In this document: positions 36,590 through 45,695 of the stretch, in pieces
Layout: each line of letters starts with the position of its first letter
How positions within the stretch are numbered: position 1 is the first letter of the stretch
Assembly: GCA_963754235.1 (NCBI GenBank)
Contig: CAVWFK010000019.1
Coordinates: forward strand, 164,230-228,229
DNA: 64,000 nt
Direction of reading: 5' to 3'
Origin: DATAYA01 sp963754235
GTDB lineage: Bacteria; Pseudomonadota; Alphaproteobacteria; Acetobacterales; Acetobacteraceae
The notes under the pieces: generated by a model
What the model was told of the DNA's origin: nothing
Seen by the model: only the letters and a program-made list of their open reading frames with translations
Databases searched by the model: none
Program-made: the position numbers and the translations under genes

Positions 36590-38566
36590 GTGAACTTGAT
36601 CGAGGCGTTCGACCATCCGGCGCTGTTCGGCCCCGAGTTTCCGATGCCAGCGTGGGGCGCGTGGAGGGCCTTCGTGGCGGCCCTGACCGCCTGCCCGCTG
36701 TCGGAAGACGAGCTCGCGCTCTACCGCCAGTGTACCGGCCGCACGGCCCCACCCACGGTGCCATTCCGAGAGGCCGCGCTGATCGTCGGGCGGCGCGGCG
36801 GCAAGTCGCGCCTGCTGGCCCTGGTTGCGGTCTATCTTGCCACTTTTCGGGATTACACGCCGCACCTGGCAGCGGGCGAGGTGGCGACGATTGCGGTGCT
36901 GGCGCGGAACCGCAGTCAGGCCCGCAGCATCTTCAGGTTCGTCTCCGGCCTGATCAAAGCGGTTGAGCCGCTGGCGGAGATGGTGGAGGACGCAAACACC
37001 GAGGCGATTCACCTATCCAACCGGGTGGTGATTGAGATCAGCACTGCCAGCTTCCGCACGACGCGCGGTTACAGCTTCGCGGCGGTATTATGCGACGAGA
37101 TTGCGTTCTGGTCGCAGGACGAGACGAGCGCCAATCCTGACACGGAAATCCTGCGCGCGCTGCGGCCGGGCTTGGCCTCGATCCCCGGCTCGATCCTGTT
37201 GCTGGCATCCTCGCCGTACGCGAAGCGTGGCGAGCTCTACGCGGCCTTTCGGCGCCACTACGGCCAGGATGGCGCGCGGGTGCTGGTGTGGAAGGCGCCC
37301 ACGCTCACGATGAACCGGAAGCTGGATCCGGCGGAGGTGGCGCGGGAGTACCAGGACGATCCTGAGTCGGCCCGCGCCGAGTATGGTGCCGAGTTTCGCG
37401 ACGATCTTGCGGATTTTGTGACGCGCGAGGTGGTTGACGCGGTGACGATGTGGGGCCGCTCGGAACTGCCACCGGAGTCGGGCATCGCCTACAGCGCGTT
37501 CTGCGATCCGAGCGGCGGTGCGAGTGACGCGATGACGTTGGCGATCGCGCACATCACGGGCGACGGTATGGTGGTGCTGGACGCGGTTGCGGAGGCGAGG
37601 CCGCCGTTTGATCCAGAGCGAGTGGTCGTTGACTTCGCGACGTTGCTGCGCCGCTTCGGCATCAACACGGTGACTGGCGATCGCTATGGTGGGGAATGGC
37701 CGCGGCAGCGGTTTCGTGAACACGGCATCAGCTATGAGCCGAGCGCGCGGCCGAAATCCGACATGTATATCGATCTGCTACCGCTCTTGAATGCCGGCCG
37801 CGTGGAACTGCTCGACAACAAGCGGCTGTGTGCGCAGCTTGTCGGGTTGGAACGTCGCACGGCGCGGAGTGGCCGGGACAGCGTGGATCACACGCCTGGC
37901 GGGCACGATGATCTAGCGAATGCGGTTGCGGGTGTGCTGGTCTGGCTGGACCTGGATCGGCGGCCGGCGCTGATCCGACAATCAGAAATGCTGATTGCTG
38001 GGAAGCCTGTGCCGCTGCCGCGGTGGGGGCAGTGCGTGTTTTCGACGCTGGTTGTTGGGCAGGACGGCGTTTATGCCACGGCGTATTTCTGTCACCACGA
38101 AGTTCGGGGCATTACGGATCCGGCGCCGTTGACGTTGCTTGACTTTGATCTGGAGCCGCTGACGGGTGCGACGGTTGGGGGGATGTTTGCGAAGCTGGAG
38201 CAGTTGCATCGGGCGATTCCGAAGGTATGGGCGCATTTTGCGTATGTGCCGGAATCGTATCTGCAGCATGTTCACCTGGAAGGGTATGACGCGGACTGTT
38301 TCCCCGATGATGCGCTTGCTGATTTACCCGGGCTTGCGATTGGCGCGGCGGGGCATGTCAATTCTGGTCGGTTTAAGATTGCCGAGGCGGCGGCGGAGAA
38401 GGCGCAGCATCTTCCGCTTGCTGGGGCTTTGGGATTTCGGCCGGGGGAGGCGATTGACGCGAACCCGTTGCGGCTAGCGGTGCTGCTTGGGATTGAGTTG
38501 GCGTTGTCGCCGCAGAGTTCGAAGAGAGCGCCAGTGATCCCGGCGGCGCAGCTGCGAGCCGGGTAG
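36590..38566 (+). CDS. phage terminase large subunit (intact), cassette 3
   Basis: 658 residues: the ATP-driven DNA-packaging motor and headful nuclease of tailed phages or gene transfer agents. Walker A is GRRGGKS (67-73), Walker B AAVLCDE (164-170), and LASSPYAKRG (205-214) is the coupling motif. The RNase-H-like nuclease has FCDPSGG (Asp306) and GGHDDLANA (438-446). About 200 residues follow, which most terminases lack; the 25673 homologue has the same extension. GTG 36590 was chosen because the conserved LIEAFDHPALFG begins there; a GGGGGGAA site precedes it. No portal, protease or capsid gene is adjacent. Confidence 0.9.
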   Translation: MNLIEAFDHPALFGPEFPMPAWGAWRAFVAALTACPLSEDELALYRQCTGRTAPPTVPFREAALIVGRRGGKSRLLALVAVYLATFRDYTPHLAAGEVATIAVLARNRSQARSIFRFVSGLIKAVEPLAEMVEDANTEAIHLSNRVVIEISTASFRTTRGYSFAAVLCDEIAFWSQDETSANPDTEILRALRPGLASIPGSILLLASSPYAKRGELYAAFRRHYGQDGARVLVWKAPTLTMNRKLDPAEVAREYQDDPESARAEYGAEFRDDLADFVTREVVDAVTMWGRSELPPESGIAYSAFCDPSGGASDAMTLAIAHITGDGMVVLDAVAEARPPFDPERVVVDFATLLRRFGINTVTGDRYGGEWPRQRFREHGISYEPSARPKSDMYIDLLPLLNAGRVELLDNKRLCAQLVGLERRTARSGRDSVDHTPGGHDDLANAVAGVLVWLDLDRRPALIRQSEMLIAGKPVPLPRWGQCVFSTLVVGQDGVYATAYFCHHEVRGITDPAPLTLLDFDLEPLTGATVGGMFAKLEQLHRAIPKVWAHFAYVPESYLQHVHLEGYDADCFPDDALADLPGLAIGAAGHVNSGRFKIAEAAAEKAQHLPLAGALGFRPGEAIDANPLRLAVLLGIELALSPQSSKRAPVIPAAQLRAG

Positions 38567-38745
38567 CGGGTAGCGACGGGGTTTTCAGTGCGTCTAGCTC
38601 TTCCCGTCAGGGCGGCTTGGCGGAAGGATTCCGCCCCTCTCTGTGCTCCCTCGCACGCCATAGGTCAACAAAACTCCTAGACGCCACCTAGCGATTTGTA
38701 CACTTGCCGCTTGCGCTGGATCAGCGGGTCGACTACATCATACCC

Positions 38746-38964
38746 GTGAGCAGTACGACGGTTCCGACGAGTTTCACGTTGCCGCGCGACCTGGTTGCGC
38801 GGCTCAACTCCGCGGCTGCTGCTGCCGATCGCAGCCGATCCGCGCTGGCCCGCCGCATCCTGGCGGCTGCGCTCGCACCAGATTGTCAATCAGCAGCAAA
38901 GTGGGGACCCCGGCCAATCCGCACCAAGACACTGATTTGCAAGGGCAATTCTCATAGTTGGTAG
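38746..38964 (+). CDS. ribbon-helix-helix (CopG-like) small protein
   Basis: From GTG 38746 the first ~45 residues read TSFTLPRDLVARLNSAAAAA, then DRSRSALARRILAAAL, a ribbon-helix-helix fold used by antitoxins and plasmid repressors. The last ~28 residues (PRPIRTKTLICKGNSH) do not fit and probably come from a junction, so the 3' end may be chimeric. No toxin gene is next to it. The stretch 38567-38745 is non-coding. Confidence 0.45.
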   Translation: MSSTTVPTSFTLPRDLVARLNSAAAAADRSRSALARRILAAALAPDCQSAAKWGPRPIRTKTLICKGNSHSW

Positions 38965-39074
38965 GGTCGTCCCAATCGGCGCCGATTGGGACCCCACCCA
39001 GAACGAAATTCTCCCAGCATTATCAAGAAGTTCCACTCCAAGGGGCCGGGGTCCCGTTTGGGTGCTGATTCACA

Positions 39075-39442
39075 GTCGGCAAGTACCGCCGCCAGAAGCG
39101 CGGGTTTGTCGGCGGCGGGGTTGCCGGTGCGCAGGTGCACGAACCGGTCGACGAATCCTGTCCAGGCATCGACATCGCTCAGAACCTCAGTGATCCGCAC
39201 CCTCGGCAGCATTCCGCTCAACCGGAGAGCCAGATCGCGCACCGCCTCGGGAACAACGGTGGGGTCCGGGCGATGAACAGCTTGCCGTCCTCCATCTCGA
39301 CGCCGTCGAGTTCGCCGCGCGCAGGGCGCTCGGCTACGAAGGTCAGACGCTCGCGCAGCGTTGCCGTGCGGGTGGCGCGGTGCCGCGTTTGCGTCTTGCG
39401 CAGATCTCCGATGGTTTTGATCCAGCCCGTCAGGGGGGCGCC
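39075..39442 (-). pseudogene. Tn3-family transposase fragment
   Basis: Two frames on the minus strand carry TnpA sequence. LTGWIKTIGDLRKTQTRH and TLRERLTFVAERPARGELDG (39442-39300) are in one; after a shift near 39255, AVRDLALRLSGMLPRVRITE, DAWTGFVDRFVHLRTGNPAA and KPALLAAVLAD follow in another. This is an internal portion of the ~980-residue Tn3 transposase. No terminal repeats or resolvase are visible. It lies between the third packaging cassette and the first LigD copy. Confidence 0.72.
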
Positions 39443-39732
39443 ATGGCGGCATCTCGATCCGGCCCGGGTTCGGTCGCCGCGACGAGCGCGCCCTCGCGCT
39501 CGCGACCGCCGGCGCTGGCGTGGCCAGCGGTGCGGCCGTGCGCAGCGCGTCGAGACGGTGTGGAATCCCCCTGGGCCGCGGCTGCGCTGCGAAGCAGCTC
39601 CCCGACGCACAAGAAGGTCGAGGACAACTGAGGCGGAAGGGGTTAGACGAACCCGGCCCTCCTTGCTTATCGCTGCGGCTCGATCGGAGGGCGCCTGAGA
39701 GACTGGTAGGCGGGTCCGGCGTTTACTTGGCA

Positions 39733-41202
39733 ATGGGAAGGCCCTCCACGCCCCGCGATACCTCGATCCACGGCTACGCGGCCAAGCGCGATTTTAGCAT
39801 CACCGCCGAGCCGGCACCGCGTCCGTCGGCAGCCGGTGAGCGGCCGCCGATGTTCGTGGTGCAGAAGCACGCGGCTCGACGAGCGGGACTGCACTGGGAC
39901 TTCCGGCTCGAACATGCGGGCGTGCTCTGGAGTTGGGCCGTCCCGCGGGGGCCGTCGCTCGATCCCGCGGACAAGCGCATGGCGGTCCATGTCGAGGATC
40001 ACCCGATCGACTATGCCGATTTCCAGGGCAGCATCCCGGAGGGGCAATACGGCGCCGGCATCGTCGAAACCTGGGACCGCGGCACCTGGGAGCCGCTCGG
40101 CGATGCCGAGCAGGGGATGCAGAAGGGCGAGCTCCGCTTCGTGCTGCACGGGCGTCGCCTGCAGGGGCGGTTCACCCTGGTCCGCCTGGGGAATCGCCGC
40201 GGCAAGCAGGAAGGCTGGTTCCTGATCAAAGGGCATGACGGGCACGAGCGGCCCGGCGTGGACGCACTCACGCTGGAAGCCGAGGTGCCGCCGCCCGCGC
40301 CACCCTCGGCCGAAACCGCGGACCGTGCGATCCCTCCCGCCCAAGGCGCGGTGCGAGGGCCGCTGCCCGAGACGCAGGCGCCGCAGCTCGCCAGCGTCGC
40401 CGAGGCGCCGCCCGAGACGCCAGGCTGGATCTCCGAACTCAAGTTCGACGGCTACCGCCTGCTGGCGGCGGTGGATCACGGCAAAGTCCGGCTGCTCACC
40501 CGGAACGGCCATGACTGGGCGAACCGGCTGCCGGCGGTCGCCAAAGCCGTGGGCGGGCTCTCCGTGCGGACGGCGATGCTGGATGGTGAACTGGTGGCCT
40601 TGCGCGAGGAGGGCACCTCCAGCTTTCCCGATCTGCAGGCGGCATTGTCGGAGGGGCGCGATCGTTCGCTCTTTTTCTACCTCTTTGACCTGCTGCACCT
40701 GAACGGGTGGGACCTCCGCACCTGCAAATTGCTGGACCGCAAGCACGCGCTGTTCGGTCTCGCCGAGTGGGGCGGAATGCTGCGCTGCAGCGACCACGTC
40801 GAAGACCACGCGGCGGACATACGGCGCGAGGCCTGCCGCAGAGGCCTCGAGGGGATCATCTGCAAGCGCGCCGACGCGCCGTATCGGCCCGGACGCGGGC
40901 GCCTCTGGCTCAAGCTCAAGTGCCAGGGGCGGGAGGAAATGGTCGTGCTCGGCTGGACGCCGCCCGCCGGCAGCGTGTTCACCAGGTCCACGTGCCGAGT
41001 GTCAAAGCCGCATTCGGGGCCGCCCCGAGCAAGCCCAGCAGCGAGACCGAGTCCGGCTGGCCGCTGCGCCACCGCCACCAAGTGTGTCGGAAATCCAACA
41101 GTAGGGCGGCTTCCGGACGAGCCTGATCAGAGTGAAGGCCTGGCCGCCCAGGTAGCGGTCCAACACCAATCGAAGAAACCCGCTTCCATTGAGGAAGTGT
41201 AG
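39733..41202 (+). pseudogene. ligD: LigD fragment 1: phosphoesterase and ligase adenylation domains
   Basis: LigD repairs double-strand breaks with Ku. From ATG 39733 the 3'-phosphoesterase domain is complete (FVVQKHAARRAGLHWDFRLE with the catalytic HxDxR, VEDHPIDYADFQGSIPEGQY). The ATP-ligase domain follows with motif I ELKFDGYRL (catalytic Lys), LDGELVAL and EGIICKRADAPYRPGR through LGWTPPAGS at about 40980. Then the frame runs into unrelated sequence until 41202; the OB fold and the polymerase domain are missing. The adenylation domain resembles the second copy at 49988. Nick sealing is unlikely without the OB fold. The interval 41203-41387 has no gene. Confidence 0.85.
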
Positions 41203-41387
41203 CGCCCCCATGCTCGAACCCGCCCCAATGAAAGACCCGGCGTGCCTTGATCGCCTGCCGAAGACCAATTAGGGTCTGGAAATTCGAATTGGCCCTGGTG
41301 CCGGTGGGATCGCGCCCAGCCTGCGCGCGTGCATCGCGAACTGTCGGACGCGACCTCTCCGGCACTACAAGAGAGAACACGATCAAC

Positions 41388-42057
41388 ATGGACACCGCGA
41401 CGGAGCGCAGGCTCAAACATCTCCGTCTGCTTCTGCTCCGGCAGAAGGGGTGGCGCTATCTGCGCTACCTCCATCTGCGCGACTTTGTCTACCAACTTCG
41501 AGGCGATATCAGATCGGTGGGCGTGTGCGGCGCCGGTCTAGGCCTTTCCGAGCTGGCGATCGCGGTGGAGTACCCTGACATCCAGTTTACCTTGACCGAC
41601 GTGGTGCTGCCGGGGCGTCCCAACTATTGGAAGGCGATGGACATGTGCATGCGCTGGGGATTGCTCAATGTCCGCTTCGGGGTCTGGGACTTGCTCGAGA
41701 CCTCGCCGTGCCGCTTCGATGCCGTTGTGTCCACGGAGGTTCTGGAACACATCGAAAATGCGACTCTGGCGTTAAAGAATCAGCGGGCGGCGGCAAGACA
41801 CGCCTTCTACGCACTTACTCCCTTCGCGACCGCCGTGGAGAACAGCGACGCCGAGCGGCGTATGAAGGCATACCTTACGCACGAACACTTCGTGTGCGGG
41901 GTACGATGAAGGTTCCCGGCGCTCCCTCCAAGAGCTGGAAGCAAACGAAATTGAACTGCAATATGACAATCTGATTGAGAGCGCGAAATCGGACCTTGCA
42001 GACCAACCGCCAAACCGGGCGGCCTGCTTTGGCGTTAAGGCGGTTTTGGTCGCCTAA
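41388..42057 (+). pseudogene. SAM-dependent methyltransferase with one-base frameshift
   Basis: From ATG 41388: VGVCGAGLGLSELAIAVEYP is the SAM-binding glycine loop, FTLTDVVLPGRPNYW the acidic strand, and FDAVVSTEVLEHIENATLAL motif IV of class I methyltransferases. At about 41899-41902 a GGGG run makes the frame stop at 41909; with one G removed it continues CGYDEGSRRSLQELEANEIE through AACFGVKAVLVA to 42057. Either a real single-base insertion or a sequencing error. Substrate unknown. Confidence 0.75.
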
Positions 42058-42100
42058 ATTCCGCCCCGGCTTACTCGGCGATACGAGAGCTTCCGTAGCG

Positions 42101-42640
42101 ATGAACTCAAGAGCCGCGTCCCACCTAGTAGCTGGTTTGATGAATAGACGAAATTCTCTAGTTTTCGGAACGACCGTAAGTGCGTGCGTCGGCATGGCGC
42201 TGAGGCGCGCCTACGCAGAAAGTGTAGTCAACGTCTTCGATCCCCCTTCGAGCCAGCTATCCATCCAGCCGCCGGACCCGGGCCATCCGCTATATGGGCG
42301 CCACCTGGCCGTAGCCCGCTGGCACATCGCCCAATGGAACAACCCGGACGGGGGCATCCCCGATCTCATAAACGGGCGCAGCAGCAATGGCAGCATGGCG
42401 TTCGCGACAAACAGCGGACCACGCATTTCATACGTAATCACGCAAGACGGCGGCAAGCTCCGGTGCAGCAATTCCGGGTCCATAACGGAGTTTGATGGGT
42501 TGATTGGAACCAACACGGCGCTATATCGTTCGTATGCATCGTCCTCACCAACACGCCAGCCAACGCATCTGCAAGGCGCCTCTGGTACCGCGGTCGGCGC
42601 TTGTTCCCAGAAGGCCAAGGTCGCTGGATGTAGGCGGTAG
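42101..42640 (+). pseudogene. N-terminal part of a secreted protein of unknown type
   Basis: ATG 42101 (or ATG 42140) opens an export signal with an RR pair: MNRRNSLVFGTTVSACVGMA, then YAES. The following ~110 residues (HLAVARWHIAQWNNPDGGIP, NGSMAFATNSGPRISYVITQ, GKLRCSNSGS) look like a folded extracellular protein. After about 42548 the frame enters sequence that encodes another gene on the opposite strand, so the C-terminus is lost. Unrecognised family. Confidence 0.45.
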
Positions 42641-42802
42641 AAGTAGCTGGACGCTGTCGAGCTTGCTCACCTCGGCCATGATCTCAGAATAGGCAAACAG
42701 CGAGAGGCACGACGATACGAGATCTGCTCGCTTGCCCGGTTCGAGCCAAAGCTTGACAAGATCGATGAGCCTCTCGGCCCCGCTGTTCGCGACAAGCTTC
42801 AT
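42545..42802 (-). pseudogene. N-terminal part of a PLD-like/SNF2-type helicase
   Basis: 85 codons from ATG 42802: MKLVANSGAERLIDLVKLWL, DLVSSCLSLFAYSEIMAEVS, SVQLLLPPTSSDLGLLGTSA. This is the N-terminal region I associate with phospholipase-D-like helicases found in restriction and defence loci. The frame ends where it meets the truncated secreted-protein gene, so the helicase motor is missing. The two truncated genes point at each other, marking a recombination joint near 42545-42640. Confidence 0.5.
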
Positions 42803-42894
42803 GGCCGTGGTTTTCGATTCAGGTTCTGGATGGGCGGGGTTGAGGGCAGCAGAGTCAGCGCGCGCCCGGAGCCGCCCGTGAAGCGATGGTATTC

Positions 42895-43016
42895 CTAAGC
42901 GGCCATCACGACGACAACTGAGCGGCCGTACTTGGCACTCGCGATGGGAGCGCGCGTGCCATATCGATAAGCCGGCCGAAGTTGTATCCGGGCTCCTCGG
43001 CGGAAATGGTGCGCAT
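42895..43016 (-). pseudogene. Phd/YefM-type antitoxin, frameshifted
   Basis: From ATG 43016: MRTISAEEPGYNFGRLIDMA, then a one-base shift to PIASAKYGRSVVVVMAA and a TAG at 42895-42897. The pattern matches the start of Phd/YefM antitoxins (GRLIDMARAEP-V-KYGR-VVVVM). The reading frame ends before the toxin-binding part and no toxin gene is adjacent, so this is a relic of a toxin-antitoxin pair. Confidence 0.6.
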
Positions 43017-43168
43017 CCGTCTCCCCTCACGAGGCAAGTGTCGGCCAATAGGGCCATAATGCGCAAGGCCCTCCGGATGGGTGACGATTGTGACTGCCGG
43101 GACGGGGGCCGAGGCAACGGCTGGCCGGCTGCCGCGGCGATGGGGCGGCCGCGTCGCGATCAGAGAGT

Positions 43169-43522
43169 TCAGGAAGCGGGCGTGGCCTTCAGCAGCTCGT
43201 CCACTACCACGCCGATGATCTTGTTGCGCTGTTCCGGGGAGACGCCGTCATTCGCCTTCAGCTCAATCCGGATGGTCCTCGCCATCACCTCGGCCGAGGG
43301 CGCCGCGTTCGCATCCTTCTTGCGGTCGCGGTAAATATCCCAGGCAAACTTCACCACGTCGATCAGAAGCGCCGCCAAGGCGATGAGCGTCCCAGGCTCG
43401 TGTCGCTCGGGTGCCGTGCCAGCTTGCAGCTGCGCCTCGACCGTGGCCGGGAGGTTTCTACCCAGGTCTGCGCTCAGCCGCTGCGCGGCACGGCGTGCGA
43501 TGTCGTCAAACGAATTCGACAT
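43169..43522 (-). CDS. hypothetical protein with one membrane-like helix
   Basis: 117 residues from ATG 43522 (GGAGG upstream): an N-terminal amphipathic helix (DDIARRAAQRLSADLGRN), one hydrophobic helix LIALAALLIDVVKFAWDIY followed by charged RDRKKD, and a C-terminal domain MARTIRIELKANDGVS, RNKIIGVVVDELL. It is intact, unlike almost all its neighbours. The 5' side abuts a broken IS66. Unrecognised. The layout, a small domain plus a membrane helix, would suit an effector or accessory of a membrane system, but that is only a guess. Confidence 0.55.
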   Translation of the reverse strand: MSNSFDDIARRAAQRLSADLGRNLPATVEAQLQAGTAPERHEPGTLIALAALLIDVVKFAWDIYRDRKKDANAAPSAEVMARTIRIELKANDGVSPEQRNKIIGVVVDELLKATPAS

Positions 43523-43552
43523 GTTTCCTCCCAATGTTTGTCATGCGCGTAG

Positions 43553-44674
43553 CCGTCCGTGCTGCGGCGGTGTGCTGCATCTGATCGGCGAGTCCCGCAG
43601 CGAGCAGCTCGACGTGGTGCCGGCGCAGCTGCGCGTGCGCGTCACCCGCCGGCCACGCTACGCCTGCCGCGCCTGCGAGGGCGCGGTGGTTACGGCCCCG
43701 GCGCCGGAGCGGCCGATCGACGGCGGGATGGCGACCGAGGCGATGGTGGCGCACGTGGTGGTCAGCAAGTACCTGCGACTCGCTGCCGCTGCATCGGCAA
43801 TCGAGGATGTTGGCGCGGCAGGGCATTGAGATCGATCGCTCGACGCTGAGCAACTGGGTGGGCCGCGCCTGCTGGTGGTTGGCGCCGCTCTATGACCTGG
43901 TGGTCAGCACGGTGCTGTCGTCCGACAAGGTGTTCGCGGACGGCACGACGTTACCGGTGCTCGATCCTGGGCGCGGCCGGGCCAAGACCGGGCGGCTGTG
44001 GTGCTATGCGGTCGATGACCGCCCCTGGTGCGGACCGACGCATCCGGCGGCGGCGTATGTATATTCCGAGGATCGCAAAGGCATGCATCCCGCGGCGCAC
44101 TTGGCGGCATTCCGGGGCGCGCTGCAGGTCGACGGGTATGCAGGGTTCAAGCGGCTGGCCGGGGATCGCGTCGACAACTCAATTGAGCTGGCGTTCTGCT
44201 GGGCGCACATGCGGCGGCCGTTCTATCAGTTCTTCGAGTTCGACAAAGTCGCCGCTTGCCGGCCATGTGTTGGCGCGCATCCGTGAGCTCTACGCGATCG
44301 AGGCCGAGATTCGGGGCCATCCCGCCGAACACCGAAGGCAGGTTCGGCAGGCCCGAAGTCGGCCGATCGTCGAAGCGCTGCATGCCTGGTTGCAGGACCA
44401 GCTGCCGCGCGTGTCGGCCGTGTCCGACCTGGCGAAGGCGATGCGCTACGCGATCCGGCACTGGCCGGGGTTGCTGACGTTCCTTGATGACGGCCGGATC
44501 GAGATGGACACGAACGTGGTGGAGCGTTCGATCAGACCGGTGACTCTCACGCGCAAGAATGCATTATTCGCCGGATCAGATGGCGGAGCACGCCACTGGG
44601 CGATTGCGATGACGCTGATCGAGACCGCAAAGCTGAACGGCGTTGACCCGATGACCTGGCTCACGAGCCGCTGA
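43553..44674 (+). pseudogene. IS66 TnpC remnant with two frameshifts
   Basis: Three frames in succession: CCGGVLHLIGESRSEQLDVV (zinc-binding domain) to about 43785; then LPLHRQSRMLARQGIEIDRS, SDKVFADGTTLPVLDPGRGR and LQVDGYAGFK (catalytic Asp region) to about 44245; then LARIRELYAIEAEIRG, DTNVVERSIRPVTLTRKNAL (Glu region) to the stop at 44674. The N-terminal ~90 residues and the left end are gone. Unlike the intact IS66 at 19063 this is of the classical TnpC type, so the two are not copies of each other. Confidence 0.85.
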
Positions 44675-44835
44675 TCATGATCGCCGCGGCGGGAGCTGGT
44701 TCCGCTGGTGCGCCAGTCGCCACGGGGGAGGGAGCAGGCCCTGATCAGGCCCTGTTCCGAGCCTGTTCCGAGCCTGTTTCCGAGGCCGGTCCTGGCTCGC
44801 GACGAGCCGAACTTTTTCTCCAATCTCAAGCAGTT

Positions 44836-45638
44836 CTATGCAATCGCTAACCCGCTACGAGACCGAGCGATTTTTTTCTCGGCCGTCCACCTCACCGCCG
44901 CCGCCATTGGGCCCAATCGACGACCGGCGCTAGAGCAGGCGACACGGGCGAAAGATTGATCATGTCCGGGATGGTGGGGTCTGACGGCCGGGATCAAAAG
45001 CTTTGGAAATGGCCTTGGCTGGGACCCATTATCCCTCAGTCGGTGGTTCAAGTCCGCCCGCCGCACCATTTGGAGAAACGTTGCGGTCCAAGTCTCTATA
45101 TAATTGATTCTGACACCCTCTCTAGCTGACGCCCGATGACGACCACGTCGAAAGATGACCTCGTGATCGTCGGCCTTGACCGGTAGGCCCGGAACGGCCG
45201 CCATCAGCGCCTCCCACGTGTCGCGTGATGTCTCCTGCAGGAGCAATAGCTGCGCAGCAAATGCAAGGCGACCTTGCCTAAGGCGGAACGCTTCAACCGC
45301 GCGGACAGCAATTTTCCCGAACTTAGTAATCGCGTCCTTGGGGTCTGGAAGGAACGGCCACTCGCCTGCCCTAGCTCGCGCCGGATCGCCACTTAGGAGG
45401 ACGTCAATGCGCCCAGCTCCGAGTTGGAGCGACATGTTGCCCCCAAGACTGGGCCTGTCTGGAAGCGTTGGGGCGGAGGTGGTATTCGCTTAACCTGGTC
45501 TACGATAAGTTCGGTGCCCTCCGTCAGGGCACTCCATCGATCGAGGCTGACCGGATCAAACGGGTCAATAGGAAAGAGGGTGGCCCTCGCGTGGGCCGAC
45601 ATCCAGGTCGGGCCGGTGGTAATGTCGCTTGCGGACAC
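44836..45638 (-). pseudogene. hypothetical gene with one-base frameshift, divergent from 45696
   Basis: From ATG 45638: MSASDITTGPTWMSAHARAT, FPIDPFDPVSLDRWSALTEG, VKRIPPPPQRFQTGPVLG. At a GGGGG run near 45435-45440 one base is missing; the other frame continues GGNMSLQLGAGRIDVLLSGD, PDPKDAITKFGKIAVRAVEA and RDTWEALMAAVPGLPVKADD. The sense weakens below about 45110, where a tRNA-like sequence and unrelated DNA follow. I do not recognise the family. Its 5' end faces the gene at 45696 across 57 bp, so both may share one regulatory region. Confidence 0.5.
45042..45068 (+). other. tRNA/tmRNA 3'-end-like sequence, possible attachment-site remnant
   Basis: GGTGG-TTCAAGT-CCGCC forms a T-arm (one G-T pair) with the invariant TTCRANY loop. 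It is followed by CGCCGC and ACCA. The 3' strand is one base shorter than a normal acceptor stem, and no matching 5' acceptor half or anticodon arm is visible upstream, so this is not a complete tRNA. Integrases often use tRNA or tmRNA 3' ends, which would explain an orphan copy in an island. Confidence 0.4.
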
Positions 45639-45660
45639 GAACCCTTCTCCGTGTTATAGT
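45629..45660 (+). promoter_or_regulatory. possible promoter for 45696
   Basis: TATAGT at 45655-45660 is a good -10 box 35 bp before the ATG. A TTGCGG lies at 45629-45634, but the 20-bp spacing is longer than usual; cggaca at 45632 gives 17 bp with a poorer match. The region overlaps the start of the divergent gene. Confidence 0.3.
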
Positions 45661-45695
45661 CTAACTACGCACAGGCGGGCTGAACAGGGGGCCAC

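Noticed and set aside
38567..38745. Possible capsid or portal gene after the intact terminase
   Set aside because: No open frame of meaningful length follows; the next features are an RHH-like gene and a Tn3 fragment.
41002..41268. Minus-strand frame with hydrophobic stretches between LigD fragment 1 and the methyltransferase
   Set aside because: No recognisable family and competing frames of similar quality; treated as junction DNA.
42895..43016. Intact toxin-antitoxin system
   Set aside because: The antitoxin is frameshifted and ends early, and no toxin gene is adjacent on either side.
44757..44800. Repeated ccgagcctgttccgag units
   Set aside because: Only two to three imperfect copies over ~40 bp; likely slippage with no structural or coding consequence.
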